A program made the translations under genes and the position numbers. Below are positions 1-8,281 of a stretch of 64,000 nt of DNA, one piece after another; within the stretch, counting starts at the first letter, position 1; each line of letters starts with the position of its first letter. Where the stretch lies: positions 1 to 64,000 of the IMG/VR virus record IMGVR_UViG_3300025120_010946. The stretch is one strand, 5' to 3'. The notes under the pieces are model-generated. The model saw only the letters and a program-made list of their open reading frames with translations, made no database searches and was not told the DNA's origin. Source of the DNA: a virus.

Positions 1-318
1 CACTCAGTTGGCGTAGGAACATCGGTTCATTTCTTCCAGCAAAGCAAAATTATTGCTAGTTCACATACTTTTGAATATATCGGTGCCGGTAACACTATTA
101 CAGAGGCAACTCCAAAACGTGGTGGTGTTACTATTCAAGCAAATGAAGTTACTAAAACAAACGGGGGAAACGTCGTTTATACCAGCACTGATCAGTCTGG
201 TAACTTCAGAATAGGTGATGACTTACAAATAAACCAAAACACCGGTACAATTAGTGGTAGAGCATTCTCCAGAAGTTTGTTTACAGAAATGACACCGTTT
301 ATTTTAGCACTGAGTTAA
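1..318 (+). CDS. Virion structural protein, C-terminal part
   Basis: The reading frame is open from the left edge and stops at TAA 316-318, giving the last 105 residues of a larger protein. The sequence is rich in Thr, Ser, Gly and Asn, contains a GNFRIGD segment, and ends in a hydrophobic tail (MTPFILALS). This resembles the C-termini of large cyanophage virion proteins (fibre or baseplate-associated), a family resemblance I recall rather than can prove. It is followed one base later by two small structural-type genes, which supports a virion role. The N-terminus and exact identity lie outside the window. Confidence 0.6.
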   Translation, partial: HSVGVGTSVHFFQQSKIIASSHTFEYIGAGNTITEATPKRGGVTIQANEVTKTNGGNVVYTSTDQSGNFRIGDDLQINQNTGTISGRAFSRSLFTEMTPFILALS

Positions 319-319
319 T

Positions 320-652
320 ATGGCACAATTAGCACTTAATAGATTTCAAACAGTTACTTTAGCACTAACTGATTCAGAGCAGACAATGTACACTGCACCG
401 ACAGGTTATACTGCTATTCTTCTGTATGCACATGTAGCAAATGTTGGTAGTGCCGACGCTACTGTTACAATGAAACATGCAAGATCAGGAACTGATACAG
501 AAATCATAAAAGGAGCGAACGTTCCTACTAATGATGCATTTGTTCCGTTAAGTGGAAAATTAGTTTTAGAAACAAGTGATGCAGTAAAAATTACTGCAAG
601 TGCAAACAGCACACTTAAGTGTATTTTAAGTATCTTAGAGACAGCAACATAA
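320..652 (+). CDS. Small virion-type beta-rich protein
   Basis: A 110-residue protein starting one base after the preceding stop. The composition (many Thr, Ala and Val, no Cys-rich or charged blocks) and alternating hydrophobic pattern suggest a beta-sandwich, as in small decoration or tail-fibre-associated proteins. Motifs such as YTAPTGYTAILLYAHVANVG are typical of phage structural proteins that carry a repeated beta-strand core. No catalytic motif is visible. Its place in the late structural block supports a virion role; the exact part is unknown. Confidence 0.6.
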   Translation: MAQLALNRFQTVTLALTDSEQTMYTAPTGYTAILLYAHVANVGSADATVTMKHARSGTDTEIIKGANVPTNDAFVPLSGKLVLETSDAVKITASANSTLKCILSILETAT

Positions 653-653
653 A

Positions 654-1019
654 ATGCCATACATCGTAGGTGCCTTAACAAAAACAAACTTAGATATGAC
701 GGGAGGTATCGTTCGCTCTGGAGTGACGACAACTGCCACTACAAATGAGACTGCGATTATATCTCTTTCTGCGCCAAAATATCAATCTGTTGAGTTTAAT
801 GTGCAAGCAACTCAATCAAGTAGTTTTAATTCTACTATCGTTAAGGCAATGCATGATGGTTCATCAGCATATGTAACGGAATATGGAACACTTCAAGTTC
901 CATCAGGAATTGCTACTTTCTCTGCTGACTTGAGTGGAGGACAACTAAGACTTTTGGCGTATCCTTCATCTGCCGGTTTAACAACCTTTAGTGTAATCTA
1001 CACTGCATTGAACGCATGA
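654..1019 (+). CDS. Small virion-type beta-rich protein
   Basis: A 121-residue protein, ATG at 654, one base after the previous stop. It is Ser/Thr/Ala-rich with short predicted beta strands and no charged clusters, much like its upstream neighbour, though the two are not obviously paralogous. The stop overlaps the next start by 4 bases (ATGA), so the four small genes from the left edge to 1354 look co-translated. Function unknown; a structural role is inferred from context and composition. Confidence 0.55.
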   Translation: MPYIVGALTKTNLDMTGGIVRSGVTTTATTNETAIISLSAPKYQSVEFNVQATQSSSFNSTIVKAMHDGSSAYVTEYGTLQVPSGIATFSADLSGGQLRLLAYPSSAGLTTFSVIYTALNA

Positions 1020-1354
1020 AAACATTTAAGGAGTTTATTCGAGAAGCAGCACCTACAAACTCTACTGGGAGTGGTGTTGATAATTATATTCCATATCTGT
1101 TTAAGAATGAAGATGATGATGATTTAACTCAAGATTATCAAACACCTGCTGAACCAGGTGAGGCAAAATTTAGATTTTCAAACATATATCCAGTTTTAAA
1201 ACTTTCATTATCCAATAGTCAAGGTGATGGACCTAGTATTGATCAAATGGTTCATGCTTCAAAAGAATATACGCAATTAATGGATAATAATACAATTCAA
1301 AGAATACGTGATAATATAAAAAGATTTCAAACTGAAAGAATTCAAGACAATTAA
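1016..1354 (+). CDS. Candidate capsid-targeted internal protein
   Basis: A 112-residue acidic protein. Its N-terminus MKTFKEFIRE|AAPTN closely matches the T4 internal-protein capsid-targeting peptide (MKTYQEFIAE|A), which directs proteins into the prohead core and is removed by the gp21 protease after an (I/L)-x-E site. Here I8-R9-E10|A11 fits that rule. The residues after the cut (APTNSTGSGVDN) also match the sequence after the inferred gp23 cleavage site in this window (LSE|ATPTNSTGSAVDN). I infer packaging in the head and processing. The mature ~102-residue part has no motif I recognise. Confidence 0.65.
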   Translation: MKTFKEFIREAAPTNSTGSGVDNYIPYLFKNEDDDDLTQDYQTPAEPGEAKFRFSNIYPVLKLSLSNSQGDGPSIDQMVHASKEYTQLMDNNTIQRIRDNIKRFQTERIQDN

Positions 1355-1366
1355 AGAATTGGATTA

Positions 1367-1373
1367 CTAAATA
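1367..1373 (+). promoter_or_regulatory. Late promoter element CTAAATA
   Basis: CTAAATA lies 31 bases before the ATG at 1404, in the short gap after the stop at 1354. T4 late promoters read TATAAATA and cyanophage ones are close to NATAAATA; the same CTAAATA or NATAAATA string recurs before most structural genes in this window. Confidence 0.55.
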
Positions 1374-1403
1374 CATATTGATTATTCTAATCCTAGGTGT
1401 ATT

Positions 1404-1967
1404 ATGAAAACTTTAAAATATCTGGGAATAGGGTTAGGAGCGATAGTTGGTATTGCTCACATTGGTGTTCTAGGGCATTTAATATCGAGAAAAGATCACG
1501 TTCAACCACCTATCATTAATTTTCCTGCAGGTGATTACTCATCATATAAGGTAGAGGCAGGTAAAGAAGGTTACAGTATAGAATATAGAGCAAACGATCC
1601 TGCTATTCTTGAGTCACAAAAATCCTTATCATTAGATAAAACTAAGAGAGGATTATTTGGTGGTGGTAATGAAAGTCGTCGGGAGTGGCGCAAAGATCAA
1701 TACACTATGGATGGCACTAGGAATCTAGGAGGTGCTGTAGACGGCGAGGGAAAGTCTGCAAAAGACATAGAGTGTATCGTGGCGGACGCTGGAGCACGGA
1801 GTCAAGGTGCAATGGCGGGAAGTAGTATTGCTGCTGGAGTTGGTGTTCCTGCTGTGATTGGCATCCCATATGTTGGATGGTTAGCAGCTGGGTGGATGTC
1901 TTTGTTAGGACAGAATGTTGGATCTGAAGCAGGATCTATCGTCAACTCTGCAATTAGTGATTGCTAA
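1404..1967 (+). CDS. Membrane-associated conserved phage protein
   Basis: A 187-residue protein with a hydrophobic N-terminal segment (residues about 5-27, GIGLGAIVGIAHIGVLGHLI) that reads as a signal anchor. A second Gly/Ala-rich hydrophobic stretch near the C-terminus (about 135-180) contains glycine-zipper-like spacing. The middle is polar and charged (KSAKDIECIVAD). It has its own late-type promoter. The two hydrophobic segments suggest a role at the host envelope, either as a virion protein inserted on DNA entry or in lysis; neither is proven. I do not recognise a named family. Confidence 0.55.
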   Translation: MKTLKYLGIGLGAIVGIAHIGVLGHLISRKDHVQPPIINFPAGDYSSYKVEAGKEGYSIEYRANDPAILESQKSLSLDKTKRGLFGGGNESRREWRKDQYTMDGTRNLGGAVDGEGKSAKDIECIVADAGARSQGAMAGSSIAAGVGVPAVIGIPYVGWLAAGWMSLLGQNVGSEAGSIVNSAISDC

Positions 1968-1970
1968 ATA
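1964..1970 (+). promoter_or_regulatory. Late promoter element CTAAATA
   Basis: CTAAATA overlaps the stop codon of the preceding gene (TAA at 1965-1967) and lies 23 bases before the ATG at 1993. It is one of the recurring late-type elements in this window. Confidence 0.5.
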
Positions 1971-1992
1971 ATATTAAGACTATTATTTTCTT

Positions 1993-3387
1993 ATGAAAAA
2001 ATGTCCAGCTGGACAGTATTACTGTTTTACTAGTAAGAAATGTAAAAAAATTCCCATGGGATATCATGTGGGTGGAAGGGGTATGCTTGAACCAGATACC
2101 GATACCAATAAAAAAGGTAATGGTAATGGCAATGGCAATGGTAACGGTGGCAATGGTAATGGTGCCGGTAACGGTGGCAATGGTAATGGTGCCGGTAACG
2201 GTGGTGGCGGTAACGGTGGTGGTATGGGAGAACAAGTAGTCCATGAAGGTGGTAACCTTCGTCAGTGGTTCAAAGGATCCAAATCAAAAGATGGTAAAGG
2301 TGGTTGGGTAAATGTCCGTACTGGCGGAACATGTGCAAGTGATGAACCTGGAGAGGGAACTCCTAAGTGTGTTTCTTCTGCAAAAAGAGCAAGTATGACA
2401 AAAGCAGAAAGAGATTCTGCTGCTAGAAGAAAAACAAAAGCAGATCCTGGACAACAACAAAAAACGGGTGCTGCTAAACCAACTTATGTAAAAACTGATA
2501 GTCCTAGAAAGATGAAGAACGAAGAAATCGAACTCATTCAAGAAAAGGACAAAAAAGGTAAAGGTAGTGGATCAAAAGACGCCTGTTACCACAAAGTAAA
2601 ATCTCGTTACAGTGTTTGGCCTAGTGCATATGCGTCAGGAGCACTAGTCAAATGTCGTAAGGTAGGCGCTGCAAACTGGGGAAACAAGTCTGAAGAACTT
2701 TCCTGGGATGAACTAACAGAGAAGTGCTGGCCTGGATACGAGAAAAAAGGAATGAAGACAATGTTTGGAAAAAGATATCCAAACTGCGTTAAAAAGAAAG
2801 CAACCAGAAAAGAGCAGGTTGAAGAAGCAGTAAGACTCCCCGCTAAAACTGGTAATATTATTGATGTAAATTTTGTCTTTAGAGGAAGAGGCTTCAGTCT
2901 TAAAATGTTCTTCCCTAAAGTAGGAATTCCAAGTAGATCTGATGTAATGGATCAGATCGATAAAGTATATCCTGGCGCAAAACTAACGTATTTCAGAGTC
3001 GCTGACTATGAACCAGGACAACCACTCCTCAGAGTTTCAGAAGAAACAGAAGACAAAAGAGGAGAAACTATTGCAGATTATGCAAATGACGGAAAAATAT
3101 CAGAAGGACAAATTGTGGATTCCGAGGGGGCACTAGGAGAGGGTGCTGCTTGGACTAAAAAGTCTGGTAAGAATAAAGAGGGTGGACTTAACGAAAAAGG
3201 GCGTAAGTCTTATGAAAGAGAAAACCCAGGTTCTGATCTTAAAGCACCATCTAAAAAGAAAGGAAACAAAAGAAGAGCATCATTCTGTGCAAGAATGAAA
3301 GGTATGAAAGCAAAACTAACTTCTGCCAAAACTGCAAGAGATCCAGATAGCAGAATTAACAAAAGTTTGAGAGCTTGGAACTGCTGA
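1993..3387 (+). CDS. Mosaic basic protein with DUF5872/DUF6321-like modules
   Basis: A 464-residue lysine-rich protein made of distinct blocks. An N-terminal Cys motif (CPAGQYYCFTSKKC) is followed by a Gly/Asn linker at about residues 42-77. Next comes a module with KSKDGKGGWVNVRTGGTC and ASMTKAERDSAARR, then a block with CYHKVKSRY...VKCRKVG, a CWPGYEKKGM...YPNCVKK motif, and a small alpha/beta stretch. The C-terminal module has GGLNEKGRKSYERENPGS, FCARMKGMKAKLTSAKTA and SRINKSLRAWNC. From memory these modules correspond to DUF5872- and DUF6321-type families of phages and other viruses, function unknown. The basic charge hints at nucleic-acid binding. It occupies the slot where T4 has small terminase gp16, but I see no gp16 similarity. 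Confidence 0.7.
   Translation: MKKCPAGQYYCFTSKKCKKIPMGYHVGGRGMLEPDTDTNKKGNGNGNGNGNGGNGNGAGNGGNGNGAGNGGGGNGGGMGEQVVHEGGNLRQWFKGSKSKDGKGGWVNVRTGGTCASDEPGEGTPKCVSSAKRASMTKAERDSAARRKTKADPGQQQKTGAAKPTYVKTDSPRKMKNEEIELIQEKDKKGKGSGSKDACYHKVKSRYSVWPSAYASGALVKCRKVGAANWGNKSEELSWDELTEKCWPGYEKKGMKTMFGKRYPNCVKKKATRKEQVEEAVRLPAKTGNIIDVNFVFRGRGFSLKMFFPKVGIPSRSDVMDQIDKVYPGAKLTYFRVADYEPGQPLLRVSEETEDKRGETIADYANDGKISEGQIVDSEGALGEGAAWTKKSGKNKEGGLNEKGRKSYERENPGSDLKAPSKKKGNKRRASFCARMKGMKAKLTSAKTARDPDSRINKSLRAWNC
2140..2204 (+). repeat. 27-bp in-frame tandem repeat (Gly/Asn linker)
   Basis: Two perfect copies of a 27-base unit (2140-2166 and 2167-2193) plus 11 bases of a third encode GNGGNGNGA. They lie in a longer Gly/Asn low-complexity run at about 2116-2223. 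The repeat is in frame, so copy-number change would only alter linker length. Confidence 0.85.
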
Positions 3388-3394
3388 ATAAATT

Positions 3395-5041
3395 ATGCCT
3401 GATAATGTATACCTTGGTAATCCAAATCTAAAAAAAGCAAATACGCCGATTGAATTTACTGAAGAGCAAATCATTGAGTTTGTTCAGTGTCAGGATGATC
3501 CTGTTTATTTTGCCAATAAGTATGTAAAAATTGTTAGTTTGGATGAGGGACTTGTTCCTTTTACACCATATAAATTTCAAGAGAAGTTAATTCATAATTT
3601 TCATGAGAATAGATTTAACATCTGTAAAATGCCGCGACAGACTGGCAAAAGCACTACAGTTGTTTCTTATCTTCTTCATTATGCGATTTTCAATGCCAGT
3701 GTTAATATCGGCATACTTGCTAACAAAGCAGCAACTGCTAGGGAACTTTTAGGAAGATTACAAACTGCGTATGAGAATCTTCCTAAATGGATGCAGCAAG
3801 GTATTATGGTATGGAACAAAGGTTCTTTGGAGTTAGAAAATGGAAGTAAAATATTGGCAGCGTCTACGTCTGCAAGTGCTGTCCGAGGTATGTCATTTAA
3901 CATCCTCTTTCTCGACGAGTTCGCGTTCGTACCAAACCATATTGCTGACTCATTCTTTGCCTCTGTTTATCCTACTATTACTTCTGGTAAAAACACCAAG
4001 GTAATTATTGTTTCTACGCCACATGGTATGAATCACTTCTACCGCATGTGGAGTGATGCAGAGAAGGGTAGAAATGAATATCTACCTACTGACGTTCACT
4101 GGAGTGAAGTACCTGGTAGGGATGAAGCATGGAAAGAACAAACAATTGCAAACACATCTGATCAACAATTTAAAATTGAGTTTGAATGTGAATTCTTAGG
4201 ATCAATCGATACATTGATTGCTGCTAGTAAGTTGAGATCACTAGTATATGATGCTCCTATTATATCAAACGCTGGATTAGATGTATATGAAGAACCCCAA
4301 AAGGATCATGATTATGTTATGACTGTTGATGTAGCTCGTGGAGTTGGTGAAGATTATTCTGCTTTTGTATGTGTAGATATCACTTCTTTTCCACATAAAG
4401 TTGTGGCAAAATATAGAAACAATGATATAAAACCAATGTTATTTCCAAATATAATTTGGGAAGTGGCAAAGAAATATAATAGCGCATTTATTTTGTGTGA
4501 AGTAAATGATATTGGAGATCAAGTAGCATCACTACTTCATTACGATTTAGAATATCAAAATGTTCTTATGTGCTCCATGCGCGGCAGAGCAGGACAAGTT
4601 GTAGGACAAGGATTCTCTGGAAAAAAGACACAGTTAGGTGTCAAGATGTCCAAGACTGTTAAAAAAGTAGGATCTCTCAATCTAAAAGCAATGATTGAAG
4701 AGAACAAATTACTTTTTCATGATTTAGATATTATATCAGAACTAACCACCTTCATATCAAAACATAATTCATTTGAAGCAGAAGATGGATGTAATGATGA
4801 TTTAGCAATGTGCCTTGTAATTTATGCATGGTTGGTTGCACAAGACTATTTTAAAGAACTTACTGATCAAGATATTAGAAAGAGATTATATGAAGAACAA
4901 AAGAATCAGATAGAACAAGACATGGCACCATTTGGATTTTTAAATGATGGTTTGGATGATGATAGTTTTGTTGATGGTGATGGAGATAGATGGACAACAG
5001 CAGAATATGGAGATCGTTCATACATGTGGGAGTATAGATAA
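3395..5041 (+). CDS. 17: Terminase large subunit gp17
   Basis: A 548-residue DNA-packaging motor ATPase and headful nuclease. The ATPase part has the Walker A-like motif MPRQTGKST (residues 79-87) and Walker B LFLDE (D174, E175). The C-terminal RNase H-fold nuclease begins with the acidic strand MTVDVARG (D312) and has a later acidic pair near DLAMCLV. Length and motif spacing fit T4 gp17 and its cyanophage homologues. It docks on the portal gp20 and cuts concatemeric DNA. The gene starts seven bases after the preceding stop and is followed by a small zinc-finger gene with a 1-base overlap. Confidence 0.97.
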   Translation: MPDNVYLGNPNLKKANTPIEFTEEQIIEFVQCQDDPVYFANKYVKIVSLDEGLVPFTPYKFQEKLIHNFHENRFNICKMPRQTGKSTTVVSYLLHYAIFNASVNIGILANKAATARELLGRLQTAYENLPKWMQQGIMVWNKGSLELENGSKILAASTSASAVRGMSFNILFLDEFAFVPNHIADSFFASVYPTITSGKNTKVIIVSTPHGMNHFYRMWSDAEKGRNEYLPTDVHWSEVPGRDEAWKEQTIANTSDQQFKIEFECEFLGSIDTLIAASKLRSLVYDAPIISNAGLDVYEEPQKDHDYVMTVDVARGVGEDYSAFVCVDITSFPHKVVAKYRNNDIKPMLFPNIIWEVAKKYNSAFILCEVNDIGDQVASLLHYDLEYQNVLMCSMRGRAGQVVGQGFSGKKTQLGVKMSKTVKKVGSLNLKAMIEENKLLFHDLDIISELTTFISKHNSFEAEDGCNDDLAMCLVIYAWLVAQDYFKELTDQDIRKRLYEEQKNQIEQDMAPFGFLNDGLDDDSFVDGDGDRWTTAEYGDRSYMWEYR

Positions 5042-5271
5042 TGGATCTTGATGGACAAATTAAACTTGGACATCTGCTCCTTAATGATAGAAAATGTAGA
5101 GTTTGTGGAGAAACAAAAAATCTTATAGAGGGATATTACAGAACTAGAAAGGATAGAGGAGCAGTTGCTTCATCATATTCATATGAATGTAAGGATTGTA
5201 CTATTAAAAGAATAGTGAGTAGTAGAAAGAAACAAACACTATTTGTAGATTATACTTATCCAGATTGGTAG
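5041..5271 (+). CDS. Small zinc-ribbon protein
   Basis: A 76-residue basic protein whose ATG shares its first A with the gp17 stop. Two cysteine pairs, CRVCG (about residues 19-23) and CKDC (about 49-52), are spaced as in a zinc ribbon. The arrangement resembles the zinc-binding half of phage endonuclease VII/HNH proteins, but no HNH catalytic residues are visible. Genes of this type recur between gp17 and gp18 in cyanophages. A packaging or DNA-binding role is possible but unproven. Confidence 0.65.
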   Translation: MDLDGQIKLGHLLLNDRKCRVCGETKNLIEGYYRTRKDRGAVASSYSYECKDCTIKRIVSSRKKQTLFVDYTYPDW

Positions 5272-5308
5272 TTCACGTCTCATTTCCCCGATGAAAATAC
5301 TTTTAATT

Positions 5309-5315
5309 CTAAATA
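5309..5315 (+). promoter_or_regulatory. Late promoter for gp18
   Basis: CTAAATA lies 33 bases upstream of the gp18 ATG, in a 76-base intergenic gap that also holds a purine-rich ribosome-binding site (ACGGAGAAAAAA) just before the start. The position and sequence fit a gp55-dependent late promoter. Confidence 0.65.
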
Positions 5316-5347
5316 TCTAAAGATAAACTGAGACAACGGAGAAAAAA

Positions 5348-7549
5348 ATGGCGACTCCTCAACTATCTCCAGGGATACTTGTAAGGGAGGTTGATCTTAC
5401 CGTAGGAAGAGCTGACAATGTTCTTCAAAATAACGGTGCGATTGCTGGACCTTTTAGTTTAGGTCCTGTTTCTGAAGCAATTGATATCACCACAGAAGAA
5501 GAATTTATTTCAACATTCGGACAACCTATTTCAACCGATAGACACTACGAATATTGGATGACTGCATCATCTTTCCTCTCTTATGGTGGAAGACTTAAAG
5601 TTGTCAGAGTAGACGGTGCTAACCTCAACAACGCAAATGCTGGTGTAGGATTGGCATCCACAGCAGTTAAGATCAAAAACTTTGATGATTATAATGCCAA
5701 TTATCAGTCAGCGACTGATTTTTATTATTCTGCAAAAAATCCCGGAACTTACCTGAATGATCTTAAGGTAGCTACCATCGATGATTTTGGTGATCAAGTC
5801 ATTGGACTTTCAACTAATGATCCTGGACTTTCAAATCTTAAAGTTGGATTTGGTGTTACCATGGCGCTCAGTGGAACTGAGGCTGGTATTGGAACAACTA
5901 AATCTGTTGATGGATTCCTGAAGGGAATTATCACTGGAGTTACCACGGACTCTACAAACGGCGCGAGTAGCATCGTTGTTAAAGTTGTATCCAGAGTTTC
6001 TGGACAAAATACTGAAACTGCAACTTCTTATGCTCAATCTGATCCACTAAGATCTTTCCAACCTGGATCTGCTATTATTCCTGTTAATAACTCAGGAATT
6101 AATACTGGTAAAGGAATTGGGGTATTTGCAGGAGCTGCTGGTACAGTAACTGATTGGTATGACGGACAAACTCTTGGATTGACAAACGCTACAATTTTCT
6201 GGAAAGAAATTGCACCTAAACCCACAACATCTCAGTATGTATCTGATAGAAGTGGTAAAAATGACTCAATGCATGTCGTCGTTGTAGATGACACAGGTAG
6301 TGTGACAGGAATTAAGGGTAATATCCTTGAGAGAAATACATTCATCTCTAAAGCAACTGATACAGTTTCTGCTATTTCATCACCTGAGAGAACTTACTAT
6401 AAAGATTTCCTTTCATTAGGATCTAAGTATCTCTATGCTGGAGGAAATGTTTCTGCTGCACGCGATACTTTCCATCTGACTGAACCTGTTGCTACAGGAT
6501 TCTCTACAGCATTTACTAAGTTTACTACAGCAGAAGGACTTTTTGGACAGTTAGCACAAGACACAACATTCAGTGCTATCGGCAATAAGACTTATACCCT
6601 TACAAATGGTAAGGATTATAGTGGAACAAATAACACAGGAATGTCTGCATCTCTTGGTGATCTGACAGCTGGTTATGAACTTTTTGCTAACAAAGATGAG
6701 ATTGAAGTAAACTTCCTTCTCATGGGTCCTGGATGCTCAACCGAAGCAGAATCACAGGCAAAAGCACAGCAACTTATTTCTGTTGCTCAAGGTAGAAAAG
6801 ACTGTATTGCAGTTATTTCCCCCGATAGAAACAACGTTGTTGATGTTTCATCTACAACAGATCAAACAAACAACATCGTTAGATTCTTCAGTACTTTAAA
6901 TTCCTCTTCATTCGCAGTCTTTGAAAGTGGGTATAAGTACATGTATGATAGATTCAACAATCAATTCCGTTATATCCCAACTAATGGAGACGTTGCTGGA
7001 TTGATGGTTAGAACTGAAATTGATCAGTTCCCATGGTACTCACCTGCTGGACAGCAAAGAGGTGTTCTTAACAATGCAATTAAACTTGCATACAACCCCA
7101 ATAAAGCACAAAGAGATTCTCTCTATGAAGCAAGAGTCAACTCTATTGTAACTTTACCAGGAGTTGGAACTGTTCTTTATGGTGATAAGACTGCATTGAA
7201 CTTTGCTTCTGCGTTTGATAGAATCAACGTTCGCCGTCTGTTCCTTACAGTTGAAAAAGCACTTGAAGGACTTGCTAATGATCAACTCTTTGAGTTCAAT
7301 GATGAGATTACTAGATCTTCCTTCACCAATGCTGTTGAACCTTACCTTCGCGATGTTCAAGCAAAGAGAGGACTTTTTGACTTCCGCGTCATTTGTGACT
7401 CCTCCAATAACACTCCTGAAATCATTGACAATAATGAATTCAGAGCAGATATCTTCCTCAAGCCCACCAAATCAATTAACTATGTTACTTTGACGTTCGT
7501 CGCCACACGAACAGGTGTTGCTTTTGAAGAAGTTACTGGCAGAGTTTGA
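5348..7549 (+). CDS. 18: Tail sheath protein gp18
   Basis: A 733-residue contractile sheath subunit. The N-terminus PQLSPGILVREVDLT is the classic start of T4-type sheath proteins. The C-terminal region (GVGTVLYGDKTA, INVRRLFLTVEKALEG, FEFND) is the most conserved part of the family and forms the inner sheath domain. It is a little longer than T4 gp18 (659 residues), the extra length lying in the variable outer domains. It is followed by tube gp19, the usual order. An own late promoter and a strong ribosome-binding site fit high expression. Confidence 0.97.
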   Translation: MATPQLSPGILVREVDLTVGRADNVLQNNGAIAGPFSLGPVSEAIDITTEEEFISTFGQPISTDRHYEYWMTASSFLSYGGRLKVVRVDGANLNNANAGVGLASTAVKIKNFDDYNANYQSATDFYYSAKNPGTYLNDLKVATIDDFGDQVIGLSTNDPGLSNLKVGFGVTMALSGTEAGIGTTKSVDGFLKGIITGVTTDSTNGASSIVVKVVSRVSGQNTETATSYAQSDPLRSFQPGSAIIPVNNSGINTGKGIGVFAGAAGTVTDWYDGQTLGLTNATIFWKEIAPKPTTSQYVSDRSGKNDSMHVVVVDDTGSVTGIKGNILERNTFISKATDTVSAISSPERTYYKDFLSLGSKYLYAGGNVSAARDTFHLTEPVATGFSTAFTKFTTAEGLFGQLAQDTTFSAIGNKTYTLTNGKDYSGTNNTGMSASLGDLTAGYELFANKDEIEVNFLLMGPGCSTEAESQAKAQQLISVAQGRKDCIAVISPDRNNVVDVSSTTDQTNNIVRFFSTLNSSSFAVFESGYKYMYDRFNNQFRYIPTNGDVAGLMVRTEIDQFPWYSPAGQQRGVLNNAIKLAYNPNKAQRDSLYEARVNSIVTLPGVGTVLYGDKTALNFASAFDRINVRRLFLTVEKALEGLANDQLFEFNDEITRSSFTNAVEPYLRDVQAKRGLFDFRVICDSSNNTPEIIDNNEFRADIFLKPTKSINYVTLTFVATRTGVAFEEVTGRV

Positions 7550-7583
7550 TTTTAAGATACAATAAACACGGAGGACACAACTA

Positions 7584-8243
7584 ATGGCAAACTTAAGAAC
7601 AATCACTAACTTTAAATCCGCCCTCAGAGGGGGCGGTGCTCGTCCTAATCTATTTGAAATTGACATCACCGGATGGCCTGGTGGTGAAAATATGGGTAAC
7701 TTTGGTAATGATGCTAAGGAAGAGTTTCAATTCCTTTGCAAAGCAGCTGCTCTGCCTTCTTCTAACATTACTCCAATTGAGATTCCTTTTAGAGGAAGAA
7801 CTCTCAAGGTTGCTGGTGATAGAACTTTTGATACCTGGACTATTACAATTATCAATGATGAAAACTTCAGACTTAGAACTAAGTTTGAGCAGTGGATGAA
7901 TGGTATCAACAAACTGACTGATGGATCTGGTGCAACTAACCCAGGTTCATATATGGGCAATGCTGTTGTTCATCAACTCGGTAGAGGTGCTAATCAAGGT
8001 AGAAATTCAATCACTAACTCAGGTGGTGGTGACGGAAGTGGTGGACGTGATAACATTCGTCCTCTCAGAACTTATTACTTTAGTGATATTTTCCCAACTG
8101 AAGTTTCCGAAATTGGACTATCTTATGACAGCACTGATACCATTGAAGAGTTCACTGTAACCTTCCAAGTTCAGTACTGGGTTGCTGGTACAAATAGTAC
8201 AAATGGTGGACCTGCTGATCAACGCAATAACGTAACCAGATAA
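7584..8243 (+). CDS. 19: Tail tube protein gp19
   Basis: A 219-residue tail tube subunit lying directly after the sheath gene. The conserved features are the N-terminal ALRGGGARPNLFEI, the central PFRGRTLKVAGDRTFDTWT, and the C-terminal FPTEVSEIGLSYDSTDTIEE followed by a beta strand. A GGAGGA ribosome-binding site sits eight bases before the ATG. T4 gp19 is about 163 residues; the extra length is a Gly/Asn-rich insertion near residues 125-155. A paralogue of this fold lies at 14110-14673. Confidence 0.95.
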   Translation: MANLRTITNFKSALRGGGARPNLFEIDITGWPGGENMGNFGNDAKEEFQFLCKAAALPSSNITPIEIPFRGRTLKVAGDRTFDTWTITIINDENFRLRTKFEQWMNGINKLTDGSGATNPGSYMGNAVVHQLGRGANQGRNSITNSGGGDGSGGRDNIRPLRTYYFSDIFPTEVSEIGLSYDSTDTIEEFTVTFQVQYWVAGTNSTNGGPADQRNNVTR

Positions 8244-8247
8244 ATCA

Positions 8248-8255
8248 GATAAATA
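8248..8255 (+). promoter_or_regulatory. Late promoter for gp20 (GATAAATA)
   Basis: GATAAATA, a match to the NATAAATA late consensus, lies 26 bases before the gp20 ATG in the 38-base gap after gp19. Confidence 0.6.
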
Positions 8256-8281
8256 GTCAAATAAAAGACTACTAATAAATC

